Positions 1 to 8,662 of a DNA stretch of 64,000 nucleotides are shown here, piece after piece. Position numbers and translations under genes: made by a program. This DNA is from Pseudanabaena sp. BC1403 (lineage in GTDB: Bacteria; Cyanobacteriota; Cyanobacteriia; Pseudanabaenales; Pseudanabaenaceae), in NCBI RefSeq assembly GCF_002914585.1, contig NZ_PDDM01000004.1, positions 1 to 64,000 on the forward strand, read 5' to 3'. The notes under the pieces are model-generated. The model saw nothing but the letters and a program-made list of their open reading frames with translations. It had not been told where the DNA came from and made no database searches. Every line of letters starts with the position of its first letter. Position 1 is the first letter of the stretch.

Positions 1-122
1 TTATGGATAAGGTCTATGCCAAAGGTAGAGAAGTCGCTGATGGTTTCAAGGAAAATCTACCTATCATTTTTGATGAATATCTTCCTAAATGGAATTATAG
101 AGCCATTCCTCAAAATAACTGA
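1..122 (+). CDS. C-terminal fragment of an unidentified protein (runs off the left edge)
   Basis: The frame beginning at base 3 is open from the window edge to a TGA at 120-122 and encodes 39 residues ending in KWNYRAIPQNN. The composition is normal protein-like, with a charged amphipathic stretch followed by an aromatic tail. The gene must begin outside the window, so the ATG at base 3 is probably internal. I do not recognise the family. A transposase tail is possible because the window also ends in a transposase fossil, but nothing here proves it. Confidence 0.45.
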   Translation, partial: MDKVYAKGREVADGFKENLPIIFDEYLPKWNYRAIPQNN

Positions 123-390
123 AATGCATAAGTTATTTATTTTTCATTCCTAATGGTGTTTCGTTTGAGCCTGTTCCGCGAGCAGATGCTAAGCTCATGG
201 TCGAAAATCAAATGCGATCGCTACGACATATTGGTTCTCATACCGATCAAAAAGATTTACGACATATATACAAACGAACTTTTTCCCAATGACCTCGCTA
301 TTTATGTCAAAAATGCAGCAGAATTTAGTCTTTAATCATAAAGAAGCTACTAAATAGGCTTTATTTGCTGTGTGATAGTGAAAAGCTTAT
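123..390. other. Intergenic stretch without a supported gene
   Basis: This spacer separates the left-edge fragment from the 3' end of dxr. A 60-codon ATG frame runs from 153 to 335, but it has no ribosome-binding site and no family resemblance. A second frame (about 119-293) is open without any start codon. Both may be decayed coding sequence. No hairpin or tRNA is visible. Confidence 0.5.
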
Positions 391-1554
391 CTAAACTTTA
401 AGTAGAACTTGTTCGATCACTGCATTTCTAGCCCATTTGTCAGCTTCAAGAATATCTTCAAGATCAGGCTTAGAAACACAATTGTGTCGATCGCATACAT
501 ATTTAATCAAATCGGCAATTTGGACATAACGAATTCGCTCTTGCAAAAATAGTTCTACTACTTGCTCATTAGCGGCATTCAATACCGCAGGCATGGTTCC
601 ACCTGCACGACCAGCGGCATAAGCTAGCTCCATACATGGGTATTTCTGATGATCGGGGGCACGGAATGTGAGTGTACCGCATTTCACTAGATCGAGGCGT
701 TCCCATTGAGTAGGAATGCGATCGGGATAAGAGAGGGAATAAAGCAAGGGCAAACGCATATCGGGAATGCCAAGTTGAGCAAGTACTGAGGTGTCTTCTA
801 ATTCGATCAGCGAATGAATAATACTTTGAGGATGAATCACAATCTCGATTTGGTCATAATCAACCCCAAAGAGATAATGGGCTTCGATTACTTCCAATCC
901 CTTATTCATGAGGGTTGCTGAGTCAATCGTGATCTTTTTGCCCATCGCCCAGTTAGGATGCTTCAATGCATCGGCAACAGTTACCGATGCGAGTTCCTCT
1001 GTAGGGCGATCGCGAAATGCGCCGCCTGACGCTGTCAGAATAATGCGTCTAAGCCCGCCTTCGGGAACGCCTTGCAAACATTGGAAAATCGCTGAGTGTT
1101 CAGAATCCGCAGGCAATAACTTCACGCCATGCTTTTTCATTAATGGAACAACTACCTCACCGCCTGCGATTAAAGTCTCCTTATTCGCCAATGCAATATT
1201 TTTACCTGCTTTAATCGCTGCGATCGTTGGTAATAGTCCAGCACAACCAACTATTCCCGTTACCACTGCCTCTGAGTCCCCATAGGCTGCAACTGTTTCC
1301 ACACCCTCGGCTCCTGCTAGCAGGATTGGCTTCACAGCAAGATCGGCGATCGCATCTTTAAGTTCAGAGATTTTACTTTCACTAGCGATCGCTACAATTT
1401 CGGGCTGAAACTGGCGGATTTGTTTTGCGAGCAGTTCGATGTTTCCCCCCGCTGTCATCCCCACCACCTGAAATTTTTCAGGATACTCAGCAACGATATC
1501 TAGTGTTTGTGTGCCAATCGAACCAGTGGAGCCAAGCAGGGTAATGCGTTTCAT
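391..1554 (-). CDS. dxr: 1-deoxy-D-xylulose 5-phosphate reductoisomerase
   Basis: This enzyme converts DXP to 2-C-methyl-D-erythritol 4-phosphate with NADPH. It is the committed step of the MEP isoprenoid pathway, which feeds carotenoids, the phytyl chain of chlorophyll and quinones. The 387 residues match the usual family length. Visible motifs are the N-terminal nucleotide-binding GSTGSIG (8-14), NKET (124-127), the metal ligands Asp150 and Glu152 in [13 protein letters not shown], the SGGAFR loop (176-181), HPNW (199-202) and MNKGLE (216-221) with the third metal ligand Glu221. The ATG start gives an N-terminus that begins directly at the Rossmann strand. It appears to be transcribed alone, with a long palindrome lying upstream of its start. 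Confidence 0.97.
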   Translation of the reverse strand: MKRITLLGSTGSIGTQTLDIVAEYPEKFQVVGMTAGGNIELLAKQIRQFQPEIVAIASESKISELKDAIADLAVKPILLAGAEGVETVAAYGDSEAVVTGIVGCAGLLPTIAAIKAGKNIALANKETLIAGGEVVVPLMKKHGVKLLPADSEHSAIFQCLQGVPEGGLRRIILTASGGAFRDRPTEELASVTVADALKHPNWAMGKKITIDSATLMNKGLEVIEAHYLFGVDYDQIEIVIHPQSIIHSLIELEDTSVLAQLGIPDMRLPLLYSLSYPDRIPTQWERLDLVKCGTLTFRAPDHQKYPCMELAYAAGRAGGTMPAVLNAANEQVVELFLQERIRYVQIADLIKYVCDRHNCVSKPDLEDILEADKWARNAVIEQVLLKV

Positions 1555-2185
<631 letters not shown>

Positions 2186-2290
2186 TTTTAGTTGGCGAGA
2201 TTCTTGTTTATTTTTCGTTAAGTGCAATTATTCTTTATCCTGCATTTAGATTTAGGCGTACCAATTGGTGCGCTTAAATTGTTTTTACAA

Positions 2291-2319
2291 ACAAAAGGCA
2301 CGCATAGCGTGCCTTTTGT
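2291..2319. terminator. psaC terminator hairpin
   Basis: A 13-bp stem (ACAAAAGGCACGC) with an ATA loop is followed by a T-rich run. It lies about 105 bases after the psaC stop, ahead of the next gene on the same strand. Confidence 0.75.
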
Positions 2320-2323
2320 TTTA

Positions 2324-2352
2324 ATAGAGACGGCGCTTAGCGCCGTCTCTAT
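2324..2352. repeat. GCGC-core palindrome
   Basis: The arms ATAGAGACGGCGC pair perfectly around a TTA loop. The element sits immediately downstream of the psaC terminator and ends 16 bases before the next start codon. It shares the GCGC-NNN-GCGC centre that recurs across the window. Confidence 0.8.
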
Positions 2353-2368
2353 CTGAAATATATTTTCT

Positions 2369-3385
2369 ATGCTTGATATTTTTGATCGCATACCCGATGG
2401 CTTACTAGATCTTGAATCTACTCAACTTTGGCAATTACTAAAGCACCCCACACTGATCCACCTCGAAGGTGATCGCCAGCCAGCGTTATTTGTTTCGATT
2501 TTGTTACATGGCAATGAAACAACTAGTTGGTTAGCGATGCGGGAATTGCTTCGTAAATATCAAAACAAAAAGCTGCCGCGATCGCTTTCTTTGTTTATCG
2601 GCAATATCGAAGGTGCTAAATATCGCCAAAGGCATTTAGCCCATCAGCCTGACTACAATCGCATTTGGCAAGTCGGAGACTCCTCAGAGCCTTTGCCAGA
2701 GCAAATCATGGCACAAAAAGTAATTACTGAAATGCGATCGCGCGGTACATTTGCCAGCATCGATATTCACAACAATACGGGCAAAAATCCTCACTATGGC
2801 TGTATTACCCACTTAGATAAACATTCTCGACATTTAGCTCGGCTATTCGAGAAAACAGTGGTGTACTACACCAGCCCTAAAACTGTGCAATCCTATGCCT
2901 TTGGTAAGTTTTGCCCTGCGATCGTTTTGGAATGTGGACAGCCTGATAAACCTGATGGAACGGCTCATGCGCTGGAATATGTAGAAACCTGTCTTAATCT
3001 CGATAGTTTTGATGATTTACCTGATTCCGCGATCGCCGATATTAATTTGTTTCACACAGTTGCGATCGTGAAAGTGCCAGAAGAAATTAATTTCAGCTTT
3101 ACTGGTGAGTCTAATGATGACATTACTTTCCCATCTGAGATGGATTGTTTGAATTTCTGTGAACTACCAATTGGGGCAAACTTTGGAGCAGCAAAAACTG
3201 AGAGAGCTTATTTATCAGCTTTAAGTGAAGAAGGAGAAGAACAAGGCGATCGCTATTTTCAAATTCAAAATGGCAAAATTATTTTAAAAGCTCCTGTGAT
3301 GCCATCAATGCTCAGTTTCAATACTGATATCGTTCGTCAAGATTGTCTTTGCTACTTGATGGAACGTTTGCCAAACCCAGAATAA
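2369..3385 (+). CDS. Zinc-dependent M14/AstE-AspA type deacylase (aspartoacylase or succinylglutamate desuccinylase-like)
   Basis: This 338-residue protein has the layout of the aspartoacylase/succinylglutamate desuccinylase branch of M14 zinc hydrolases, which release a carboxylate from an N-acyl amino acid or a small amide. Zinc-ligand motifs are visible: HGNE (His47, Glu50), His134 in DIHNNTG, and a candidate catalytic Glu188 in VLECG. The strands around them (ALFVSILLHGNE, LSLFIGNI) fit a carboxypeptidase fold. The substrate cannot be read from the sequence. The last three codons and the stop lie within the left arm of the following palindrome, so the extreme C-terminus may have been supplied by that element. 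It converges with the inositol-phosphatase gene. Confidence 0.8.
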   Translation: MLDIFDRIPDGLLDLESTQLWQLLKHPTLIHLEGDRQPALFVSILLHGNETTSWLAMRELLRKYQNKKLPRSLSLFIGNIEGAKYRQRHLAHQPDYNRIWQVGDSSEPLPEQIMAQKVITEMRSRGTFASIDIHNNTGKNPHYGCITHLDKHSRHLARLFEKTVVYYTSPKTVQSYAFGKFCPAIVLECGQPDKPDGTAHALEYVETCLNLDSFDDLPDSAIADINLFHTVAIVKVPEEINFSFTGESNDDITFPSEMDCLNFCELPIGANFGAAKTERAYLSALSEEGEEQGDRYFQIQNGKIILKAPVMPSMLSFNTDIVRQDCLCYLMERLPNPE

Positions 3386-3425
3386 AAAAGCTGGTGCAAA
3401 GCACCAGCTTTTTTATTCTGGGTTT
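3373..3425. terminator. Palindrome acting as a bidirectional terminator
   Basis: The 53-base element has long perfect arms beginning AAACCCAG and closing on CTGGTGC-AAA-GCACCAG, with A and T runs on both sides of the GC stem. It separates two convergent genes. It overlaps the last codons and stop codon of the deacylase gene. Confidence 0.85.
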
Positions 3426-3435
3426 TAGAGTGGAA

Positions 3436-4287
3436 CTAACGCCCAAAGGGAAACTTAAATGGTAAAGGCTTGATTAGTGCTAATTCTGCAATCATTTGTT
3501 CGTGCAAATGACCATTGGTTGCTAGCAACCTTCCAGACTTGGGAATATGTTCGCTACCATCGTAAGCCGTAACAATACCACCAGCTTCACGCACAACTAC
3601 CACGCCCGCCGCCAAGTCCCACAGTGATAAACCACGCTCCCAATAGCCATCCAATCTTCCACAGGCAACATAGGCTAAATCCATCGCCGCAGAACCTCCA
3701 CGTCGCACGCCTTGAGTGATATGCGTGAAATGGCAAAACTCAGCGTAATTATTATCCTCAACGAGCGTGCGATCATAGGCAAAGCCAGTCACGAGTAAAC
3801 TGCGGCTGAGTTCTGTAGTTTTAGAAACATGGATCGGCAGACGATTACGAGTTGCTCCTAAACCTGTCGCCGCCCGAAATATCTCATCGCGGAATGGATC
3901 GTAAATTGCTCCAACTGAGGGGATTCCATCTATCAATAAAGCGATCGAAACTGATGAAAACGGATATTGATGAGCATAATTAGTTGTGCCATCAAGAGGA
4001 TCGATCGCCCATAAATATCGACTTTCGGTATTCCCCAATACACCCGATTCTTCTGCCAAAATTCCATGATCAGGAAAGTGTCGTTGCAAGATTGAGAGAA
4101 CCATCGCTTCTGATTCTTTATCTGCGATCGTCACTAAATCTCCTGGACGCTTTTCTTCAACTTCTTTTTCCTTCAGATTTCCCATATAGGATTTCAGGAC
4201 TGCGCCACCAGCACAAGCTGCCTCAGTAGCAATATCTAAGAAGATTTGTAGTTGCTCTTTACTAACAGAAGCTAGTGAATTTGTCAT
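3436..4287 (-). CDS. Inositol monophosphatase family phosphatase
   Basis: This is a member of the Mg2+-dependent, lithium-sensitive phosphomonoesterase family (IMPase/SuhB/histidinol-phosphatase-like), 283 residues, full length. The signature metal sites are intact: Glu79-Glu80 in LAEESG, the DPLDGTTN motif (96-103) and the C-terminal Trp223-Asp224 in SLWDLAAG. Family members in cyanobacteria dephosphorylate inositol phosphates, histidinol phosphate or other sugar phosphates, and the sequence does not distinguish these. The ATG start leaves a normal short N-terminal helix. It appears monocistronic, ending at the shared terminator hairpin. Confidence 0.93.
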   Translation of the reverse strand: MTNSLASVSKEQLQIFLDIATEAACAGGAVLKSYMGNLKEKEVEEKRPGDLVTIADKESEAMVLSILQRHFPDHGILAEESGVLGNTESRYLWAIDPLDGTTNYAHQYPFSSVSIALLIDGIPSVGAIYDPFRDEIFRAATGLGATRNRLPIHVSKTTELSRSLLVTGFAYDRTLVEDNNYAEFCHFTHITQGVRRGGSAAMDLAYVACGRLDGYWERGLSLWDLAAGVVVVREAGGIVTAYDGSEHIPKSGRLLATNGHLHEQMIAELALIKPLPFKFPFGR

Positions 4288-4675
4288 GATTTTTGGAAGT
4301 GTTTTTTGATTTGTTTTGGAAAAGATAAACTTGATCTAATTCAGATTGCCAATAAAAAAATTAGCAAGCAATTCACAGCAATTTTCGAGCAAAAGACCCA
4401 ATAAATTTTTTAGAAGTGTTGCTTTGCAACACTTCTAAAAAATTTATTGGGTCGGGGTTGAGTTTAAAGAACTTGAACTCTATCTAATTTCACCAGATCG
4501 GTGGTGTTGATAAAGTGACGATCGCTGCGAAAATACTTAAGCATTTGTTTTGTGAAGATTCTTGTTTTAATTCTTCATATTTTGTTACTTTCTTTGTCAA
4601 ATCACAAATATCAAATCACAAATTTAGCCTCTTATTCTCCCTCATATCTCCCACACGTATCTCAAGTAACACTCC
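4288..4675. other. Divergent intergenic region with one large palindrome
   Basis: The 388-base AT-rich spacer lies between the IMPase gene and the LysM-M23 peptidase gene and should hold both promoters. It contains the 59-base palindrome at 4395-4453. The repeat ATCACAAAT occurs twice near 4600-4623. Nothing else was recognised. Confidence 0.5.
4395..4453. repeat. 59-base perfect palindrome
   Basis: The arms start GACCCAATAAATTTTTTAG, continue through AAGTGTTGC, and close around a TTT loop with exact complementarity. It has the same A+C-rich outer end and GC-containing centre as the other palindromes but different arm bases. Confidence 0.85.
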
Positions 4676-5635
4676 ATGAAGCCGTCTTGGAAAATATCCC
4701 TGCTACTAGTTTTAATCTCTAGTGCGATCTCTAGTTTATTTCCCTCAGTAATACTAGCGACTACTTCAACCCCAACAACCCCGATTGATCAAGCCAACTC
4801 AAAAGAGGCGGAAGAACTTTGCGGTAAGCCAACCCTCGATGATCTTGCTCAGCACAAGGTCAAACAGGGAGAAACTTTAGAAGCGATCGCCAAGCAGTAT
4901 GAACTGAAAACTGCAACCCTGATGGGGTTTAATCCCGAAGTCCGTAACGGTGAAGTCAAGGTGGGGCAAACCTTATCGATTCCGCCCCTAGATGGTTTAA
5001 CCTATCGCTTTCAAAACGAAGAAAACTACACCACCGTTGCCAAAAAATTTAAGATTCGCGCCGATGTTCTTTTCGAGCGTAATGGCTGTCAACGCAAGCC
5101 TAAGGTCGTATTTGTGCCAGGGGCAATCTGGCAGCCTGAGGCTGTTCCTTTCAATTCTGCGATCGCTTCTAGAGGCTCAGGCAATCCTGATGTCATCTTT
5201 CAAACTGGCGGATATCCTCTGCCCTATGCAGTCCCCGTCACCTCCAACTATGGCTGGCGCATGAATCCTGTCACAACAATCTGGTCATTTCATAGCGGCA
5301 TCGACCTCGGCGCATCTTTCGGTACCCCCGTACTTGCTGCCAAGGCAGGACGTGTCGAATTTGCAGGTTGGGGCGATGGTTACGGCAACCTTGTCGAACT
5401 AGATCATGGCTCCACGGGTACTCGTTATGCTCACCTTGAGGCAATTTATGTCCATCAGGGGCAGAATGTAGCTCAAGGTCAACAACTGGGTATTGTTGGC
5501 TCCACAGGACGTTCTACGGGGCCACATCTGCATTTTGAGATCATGGTTTCGTCGGGTGATGGCTGGGTCGCCCTTGATCCTGCCCCCTATCTCAATCGCA
5601 TTGCATCCGTAATGACCAATTTATTTCTGCTCTAA
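4676..5635 (+). CDS. Secreted LysM-M23 peptidoglycan endopeptidase
   Basis: The 319-residue protein starts with a basic-hydrophobic signal segment (about 5-29) and is predicted to act in the periplasm on peptidoglycan cross-links. A LysM domain (about 59-103, KVKQGETLEAIAKQYELK) and a weaker second LysM-like segment (about 109-150) precede an M23 lysostaphin-type domain (about 185-300). The zinc motifs HSGID (His206, Asp210) and HLHFE (His284, His286) are intact, so it should be catalytically active rather than an EnvC/NlpD-type activator. It is probably involved in septation or wall remodelling. It is a single gene with a palindrome after the stop. Confidence 0.93.
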   Translation: MKPSWKISLLLVLISSAISSLFPSVILATTSTPTTPIDQANSKEAEELCGKPTLDDLAQHKVKQGETLEAIAKQYELKTATLMGFNPEVRNGEVKVGQTLSIPPLDGLTYRFQNEENYTTVAKKFKIRADVLFERNGCQRKPKVVFVPGAIWQPEAVPFNSAIASRGSGNPDVIFQTGGYPLPYAVPVTSNYGWRMNPVTTIWSFHSGIDLGASFGTPVLAAKAGRVEFAGWGDGYGNLVELDHGSTGTRYAHLEAIYVHQGQNVAQGQQLGIVGSTGRSTGPHLHFEIMVSSGDGWVALDPAPYLNRIASVMTNLFLL

Positions 5636-5659
5636 ATTTTGTACTCCAGTGCTTTAAAT

Positions 5660-5710
5660 CCCAGATCAAAATAAAGGCGGCGCTCCGCGCCGCCTTTATT
5701 TTGATCTGGG
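5660..5710. terminator. Palindromic element after the M23 gene, probable terminator
   Basis: The arms CCCAGATCAAAATAAAGG pair exactly, enclosing CGGCGC-TCC-GCGCCG. It follows the M23 stop by about 25 bases. It could terminate in either direction, although the next gene points the same way. Confidence 0.75.
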
Positions 5711-5712
5711 AA

Positions 5713-5735
5713 GAGGTCACGCACAGCGTGACCTC
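5713..5735. repeat. Short GC palindrome
   Basis: GAGGTCACGC pairs with GCGTGACCTC around an ACA loop, two bases after the preceding palindrome. It forms a tandem hairpin with it. Confidence 0.8.
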
Positions 5736-5856
5736 ATTACCATTTGTAAACTTGTGTAACCAAACTTTGGAGTTAGCGCTTGCCTAGAAATACTGTTCGC
5801 TAGCATGGTCAATAGTATTTTTTATTCTCCTAGTTTTTAAAACTCGACATACAAAT

Positions 5857-6171
5857 ATGAATTTCTCCCCAAGTACTATTGCCTTGCTTGTCTATGGAGT
5901 CATTGCGATTATTGGCGGCATCATCGGCTTTACCAAAAGCCAAAGCAAAGCATCCATCATCTCAGGCAGCATTAGCGGTGTGGGATTACTTATTGCAGGA
6001 ACCGCCGCTGCCCAAAATCAAGAGTGGGGCAAAATCGCTGGGATGGCGATCGCGGCCTTGCTAGTGATCGTTTTTATCGTGCGCTTGATCAAAACCAAAA
6101 AATTTATGCCAGCAGGTCTGATGATCATCGGAGGGGTTTCAACTCTAGGTGCAGCTTTGCTTTCAGCCTAA
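5857..6171 (+). CDS. TMEM14-family small membrane protein
   Basis: The 104-residue protein consists of four short hydrophobic helices (about 7-25, 33-51, 61-80, 86-103) rich in Gly and Ala, with small polar loops such as KSQSKAS and KTKKFMPAG. This pattern and length match the TMEM14 family, whose plant plastid members (FAX) export fatty acids. A role in moving fatty acids across a cyanobacterial membrane is inference from that family only. No signal peptide or soluble domain is visible. It lies upstream of apcA on the same strand but about 250 bases away, so it is unlikely to be cotranscribed. Confidence 0.8.
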   Translation: MNFSPSTIALLVYGVIAIIGGIIGFTKSQSKASIISGSISGVGLLIAGTAAAQNQEWGKIAGMAIAALLVIVFIVRLIKTKKFMPAGLMIIGGVSTLGAALLSA

Positions 6172-6423
6172 TTGATCTCACTTTTCAAGTCTGGTGTTAA
6201 CATAATAATTGTTAAGAAGTGTGATGAAGAAAAGCTTGTAGACAACGCAATGCTTCAAAATGTTTTGGTAATCATTGCTTTGACAAAGAAACCTTCCATG
6301 TCGGATCTGCCTATAACGTTTTTGCGATTGTCCCTAGGACATAGCTAAAGCAAAGGAATTCCTGCATGGTATGGCATCACATCAATCGTTTTTATTCACA
6401 TTTTTGATTGGAGAAAAAATTAA

Positions 6424-6909
6424 ATGAGCGTAGTCACGAAGTCTATCGTGAATGCAGATGCTGAAGCACGTTACCTCAGCCCTGGCGAACTAGATCGTAT
6501 TAAGGGCTTTGTAAGCTCTGGTGAGCGTCGTCTTCGCATTGCCCAAACTTTGACAGAATCCCGCGAGCGCATCGTTAAGCAAGCTGGCGATCAACTTTTC
6601 CAAAAGCGTCCTGATGTTGTTTCTCCTGGTGGAAATGCATATGGTGAGCAAATGACCGCAACTTGTCTTCGTGATCTAGACTACTACCTCCGCCTAGTAA
6701 CCTACGGAGTTGTATCTGGTGATGTCACTCCTATCGAAGAAATCGGTCTAGTTGGCGTTAAGGAAATGTACAACTCTTTAGGCACTCCTATTCCTGGTGT
6801 TGTCGAAGGTGTACGTGGTCTCAAGAATGCAGCAGCTTCCTTGTTGTCTGGTGAAGATGCAGCCGAAGCTGGTTACTACTTTGACTACGTCATCGGTGCA
6901 ATGCAGTAA
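6424..6909 (+). CDS. apcA: Allophycocyanin alpha subunit
   Basis: ApcA forms the alpha part of the allophycocyanin trimers that make the phycobilisome core and pass excitation to photosystem II. The 161 residues align along their whole length with the family. Cys81 in [13 protein letters not shown] is the phycocyanobilin attachment site. A GGAG sits 11 bases before the ATG. The 250-base leader region upstream is free of other genes and must contain a strong promoter. It is followed by apcB after 135 bases and apcC after that, the standard core operon order; apcE is not in the window. Confidence 0.98.
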   Translation: MSVVTKSIVNADAEARYLSPGELDRIKGFVSSGERRLRIAQTLTESRERIVKQAGDQLFQKRPDVVSPGGNAYGEQMTATCLRDLDYYLRLVTYGVVSGDVTPIEEIGLVGVKEMYNSLGTPIPGVVEGVRGLKNAAASLLSGEDAAEAGYYFDYVIGAMQ

Positions 6910-7044
6910 GTCTGTCTTGGAACTCTCTTCGATTGTTTTCAGATTGTTCTCGGATTAATTTTCTTTAAAAACAGAATTTAAGCTATTCAGAATTCTGAAT
7001 CCGTAATTCAAAAAACTAATTGCAAACCTAAAAGATATACAAAA

Positions 7045-7530
7045 ATGCAAGACGCAATTACTTCCGTCATCAATTCTTCTGACGTTCAAGGTAAATACCT
7101 TGATGCCGCTTCTCTCGAAAAGCTAAAAGCATATTTCGCAACTGGCGAACTTCGCGTTCGTGCTTCCGCAGCGATCTCCGCTAACTCTGCAACCATCGTT
7201 AAGGAAGCAGTTGCTAAGTCCTTGTTGTACTCAGATGTTACCCGTCCCGGCGGCAACATGTACACCACCCGTCGTTATGCCGCATGTATCCGCGACCTCG
7301 ACTACTACCTTCGTTATGCAACCTATGCAATGCTTGCTGGTGATGCTTCGATCCTTGACGAGCGTGTCCTCAATGGTTTGAAAGAAACCTACAATTCTCT
7401 TGGAGTACCTGTAGTTTCTACCATTCAAGCTATCCAAGCAATCAAAGAAGTTGCCGCTAGCATCGTTGGTTCTGAAGCTGGTAAGGAATTGGGTGTATAC
7501 CTTGATTACATCAGCTCTGGCTTGAGCTAA
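7045..7530 (+). CDS. apcB: Allophycocyanin beta subunit
   Basis: ApcB pairs with ApcA in the (alpha-beta)3 discs of the phycobilisome core. It has 161 residues, with chromophore Cys81 in [17 protein letters not shown]. Asn71 in RPGGNMY is the position that is gamma-N-methylated in beta-type phycobiliproteins. The ATG start gives the conserved [10 protein letters not shown] terminus. It is cotranscribed with apcA, judging by strand and spacing. Confidence 0.98.
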   Translation: MQDAITSVINSSDVQGKYLDAASLEKLKAYFATGELRVRASAAISANSATIVKEAVAKSLLYSDVTRPGGNMYTTRRYAACIRDLDYYLRYATYAMLAGDASILDERVLNGLKETYNSLGVPVVSTIQAIQAIKEVAASIVGSEAGKELGVYLDYISSGLS

Positions 7531-7713
7531 TTGCTTGATATGGCGTTAATTGTTACTTATTGATTTTTTAATAATTAATATTTACAAGGCGGCGGAGGTA
7601 GGTAGCTTGAGCTTCCTATCTTGCCGCCAACGCTTATATCAGTCTAGAAATATTTCTTTGAAATTAACTTCTAATTAATCTTTAAATAACTGGCTCTGAA
7701 GGAGATCGCCGCT

Positions 7714-7917
7714 ATGCGGACTTTTAAAATCACTGCTTGTGTACCTAGTCAAACTCGCATTCGTACACAACGAGAGTTGCAAAATACCTATTTCACGAAG
7801 CTAGTGTCCTATGACAACTGGTTCGCTGAACAGCAACGCATTATGAAAATGGGCGGCAAGATTATAAAAGTTGAACTAGCTACGGGCAAGCAAGGCGCAA
7901 ATACTGGCTTGCTTTAG
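7714..7917 (+). CDS. apcC: Phycobilisome core linker LC (7.8 kDa)
   Basis: ApcC caps allophycocyanin trimers at the ends of the core cylinders. The 67-residue protein is a CpcD-like domain with the typical start MRTFKITACVPSQTRIRTQR and YFTKLVSYDNW. A strong GAAGGAGAT ribosome-binding site lies 9-14 bases upstream. The 183-base gap after apcB may hold an mRNA processing or attenuation site; the sequence CGGCGGAGGTAGG...CTTGCCGCC in the gap can form a hairpin. The palindrome at 7933-7985 probably ends the transcript. Confidence 0.96.
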   Translation: MRTFKITACVPSQTRIRTQRELQNTYFTKLVSYDNWFAEQQRIMKMGGKIIKVELATGKQGANTGLL

Positions 7918-7932
7918 TTTTTTTCTTATCCC

Positions 7933-7985
7933 CAAACCTAAAAAGCAGAAGATTCACAACGTGAATCTTCTGCTTTTTAGGTTTG
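7933..7985. terminator. apcABC terminator palindrome
   Basis: A perfect 25-bp stem (CAAACCTAAAAAGCAGAAGA and on to TTCAC) closes over an AAC loop. It starts 15 bases after the apcC stop and overlaps a T-run region. It belongs to the AAACC-ended palindrome class. Confidence 0.8.
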
Positions 7986-8046
7986 AAACTGTTCTTGTTT
8001 GAATCAAGACAAAAGCTATAGCTACTTGCATAGCAATGATTGAGTT

Positions 8047-8149
8047 ATACCAATTCACAAAAGTGTGACAACACTTCTGTGAATTAAAAAGCAAACCCTA
8101 TAAGGGTTTTAAAAACACAAAGTGGCGTAGCCACTTTGTGTTTTGGTAT
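8047..8149 (+). mobile_element. MITE-A copy 1 (103 bp, three internal hairpins)
   Basis: The ends ATACCAA and TTGGTAT form 7-bp terminal inverted repeats. Inside are three hairpins in fixed order: AATTCACAAAAGTGT with its complement, AACCCTATAAGGGTT, and ACACAAAGTGGC-GTA-GCCACTTTGTGT. Five other full copies and one fragment occur in the window. No coding capacity is present, so it would need a transposase in trans. Confidence 0.85.
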
Positions 8150-8153
8150 TAGT

Positions 8154-8227
8154 TAGGACATAAAACCCAAGAATTGATTGGCGGCGCTCCGCGCCGCCAA
8201 TCAATTCTTGGGTTTTGATTTGTCCTA
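8154..8227 (+). mobile_element. MITE-B inner shell with GCGC palindrome (partial copy)
   Basis: TAGGACATAAAA on the left and TTTTGATTTGTCCTA on the right match the inner shell of the complete MITE-B copies. The outer TATAGCAA ends are missing. The enclosed palindrome is 55 nt long (arms AAAACCCAAGAATTGATTGG, core CGGCGCTCCGCGCCG), the same length as in the two complete forward-oriented copies but different in sequence. Confidence 0.8.
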
Positions 8228-8243
8228 AGACAATTAAAAAAAC

Positions 8244-8298
8244 AAAGACCCAAAAGGGTGTTGCGGCGCTTTGCGCCGCAACACCCTTTTGGGTCTTT
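8244..8298. repeat. 55-nt GCGC-core palindrome
   Basis: The arms AAAGACCCAAAAGGGTGTTG pair exactly around CGGCGC-TTT-GCGCCG. It is the third palindromic element in a row between apcC and the DUF2288 gene. Confidence 0.85.
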
Positions 8299-8371
8299 AG
8301 AGTAACAATAGCTATATTTTGAGTTTGTTTCTTAATTTCCACAAGTAGGACTAACTTTTAGAAATTGTCAA

Positions 8372-8662
8372 TTATGAGTCAATTCTTGCAAGAACAAATG
8401 GCGGGACTACAAGACTCGTAAATTCTTTCTCTTTGTTATCATTCCAAGCGCTAAGCTCTTCAGCCGTTGGATGACGCAACCAACCATCTTCTATCCATGA
8501 CTGTACTAAATGCTTATTATCCTCAGTCAGAGCAATTCCCACATCAACAAGATCGAGCTTTGCCCCAACCAAAATTACTCTTGCTCTTGCTGCATGGGGA
8601 GATAACCATTCCCACAATGCCACATCGACCATTTCTTCAAAATCTTTTCTTGTGTTACTCAC
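8372..8662 (-). CDS. DUF2288 family protein
   Basis: The 96-residue protein matches the DUF2288 pattern: WEWLSPHAARARVILVGAKL, LVDVG, VQSWIEDGWL and a C-terminal FVLARI. Its function is unknown. The start is a GTG whose first base is shared with the last base of the upstream uracil-DNA glycosylase stop codon (TAGTG), which indicates translational coupling and a two-gene operon. No signal peptide or membrane helix is visible. Confidence 0.8.
   Translation of the reverse strand: MSNTRKDFEEMVDVALWEWLSPHAARARVILVGAKLDLVDVGIALTEDNKHLVQSWIEDGWLRHPTAEELSAWNDNKEKEFTSLVVPPFVLARIDS

Noticed and set aside
153-335. 60-codon ORF near the left edge
   Set aside because: No ribosome-binding site, no recognisable motif, and another frame in the same stretch is equally open; probably debris.
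6280-6317. TTGACA and TATAAC as an apcA promoter
   Set aside because: The two hexamers are separated by 26 bases, too far for a normal sigma-70 promoter, and nothing else supports it.
8109-8342. 77-codon minus-strand ORF
   Set aside because: It is made entirely of MITE-A, MITE-B and palindrome sequence read in one frame. The translation mirrors the repeats and has no start site.
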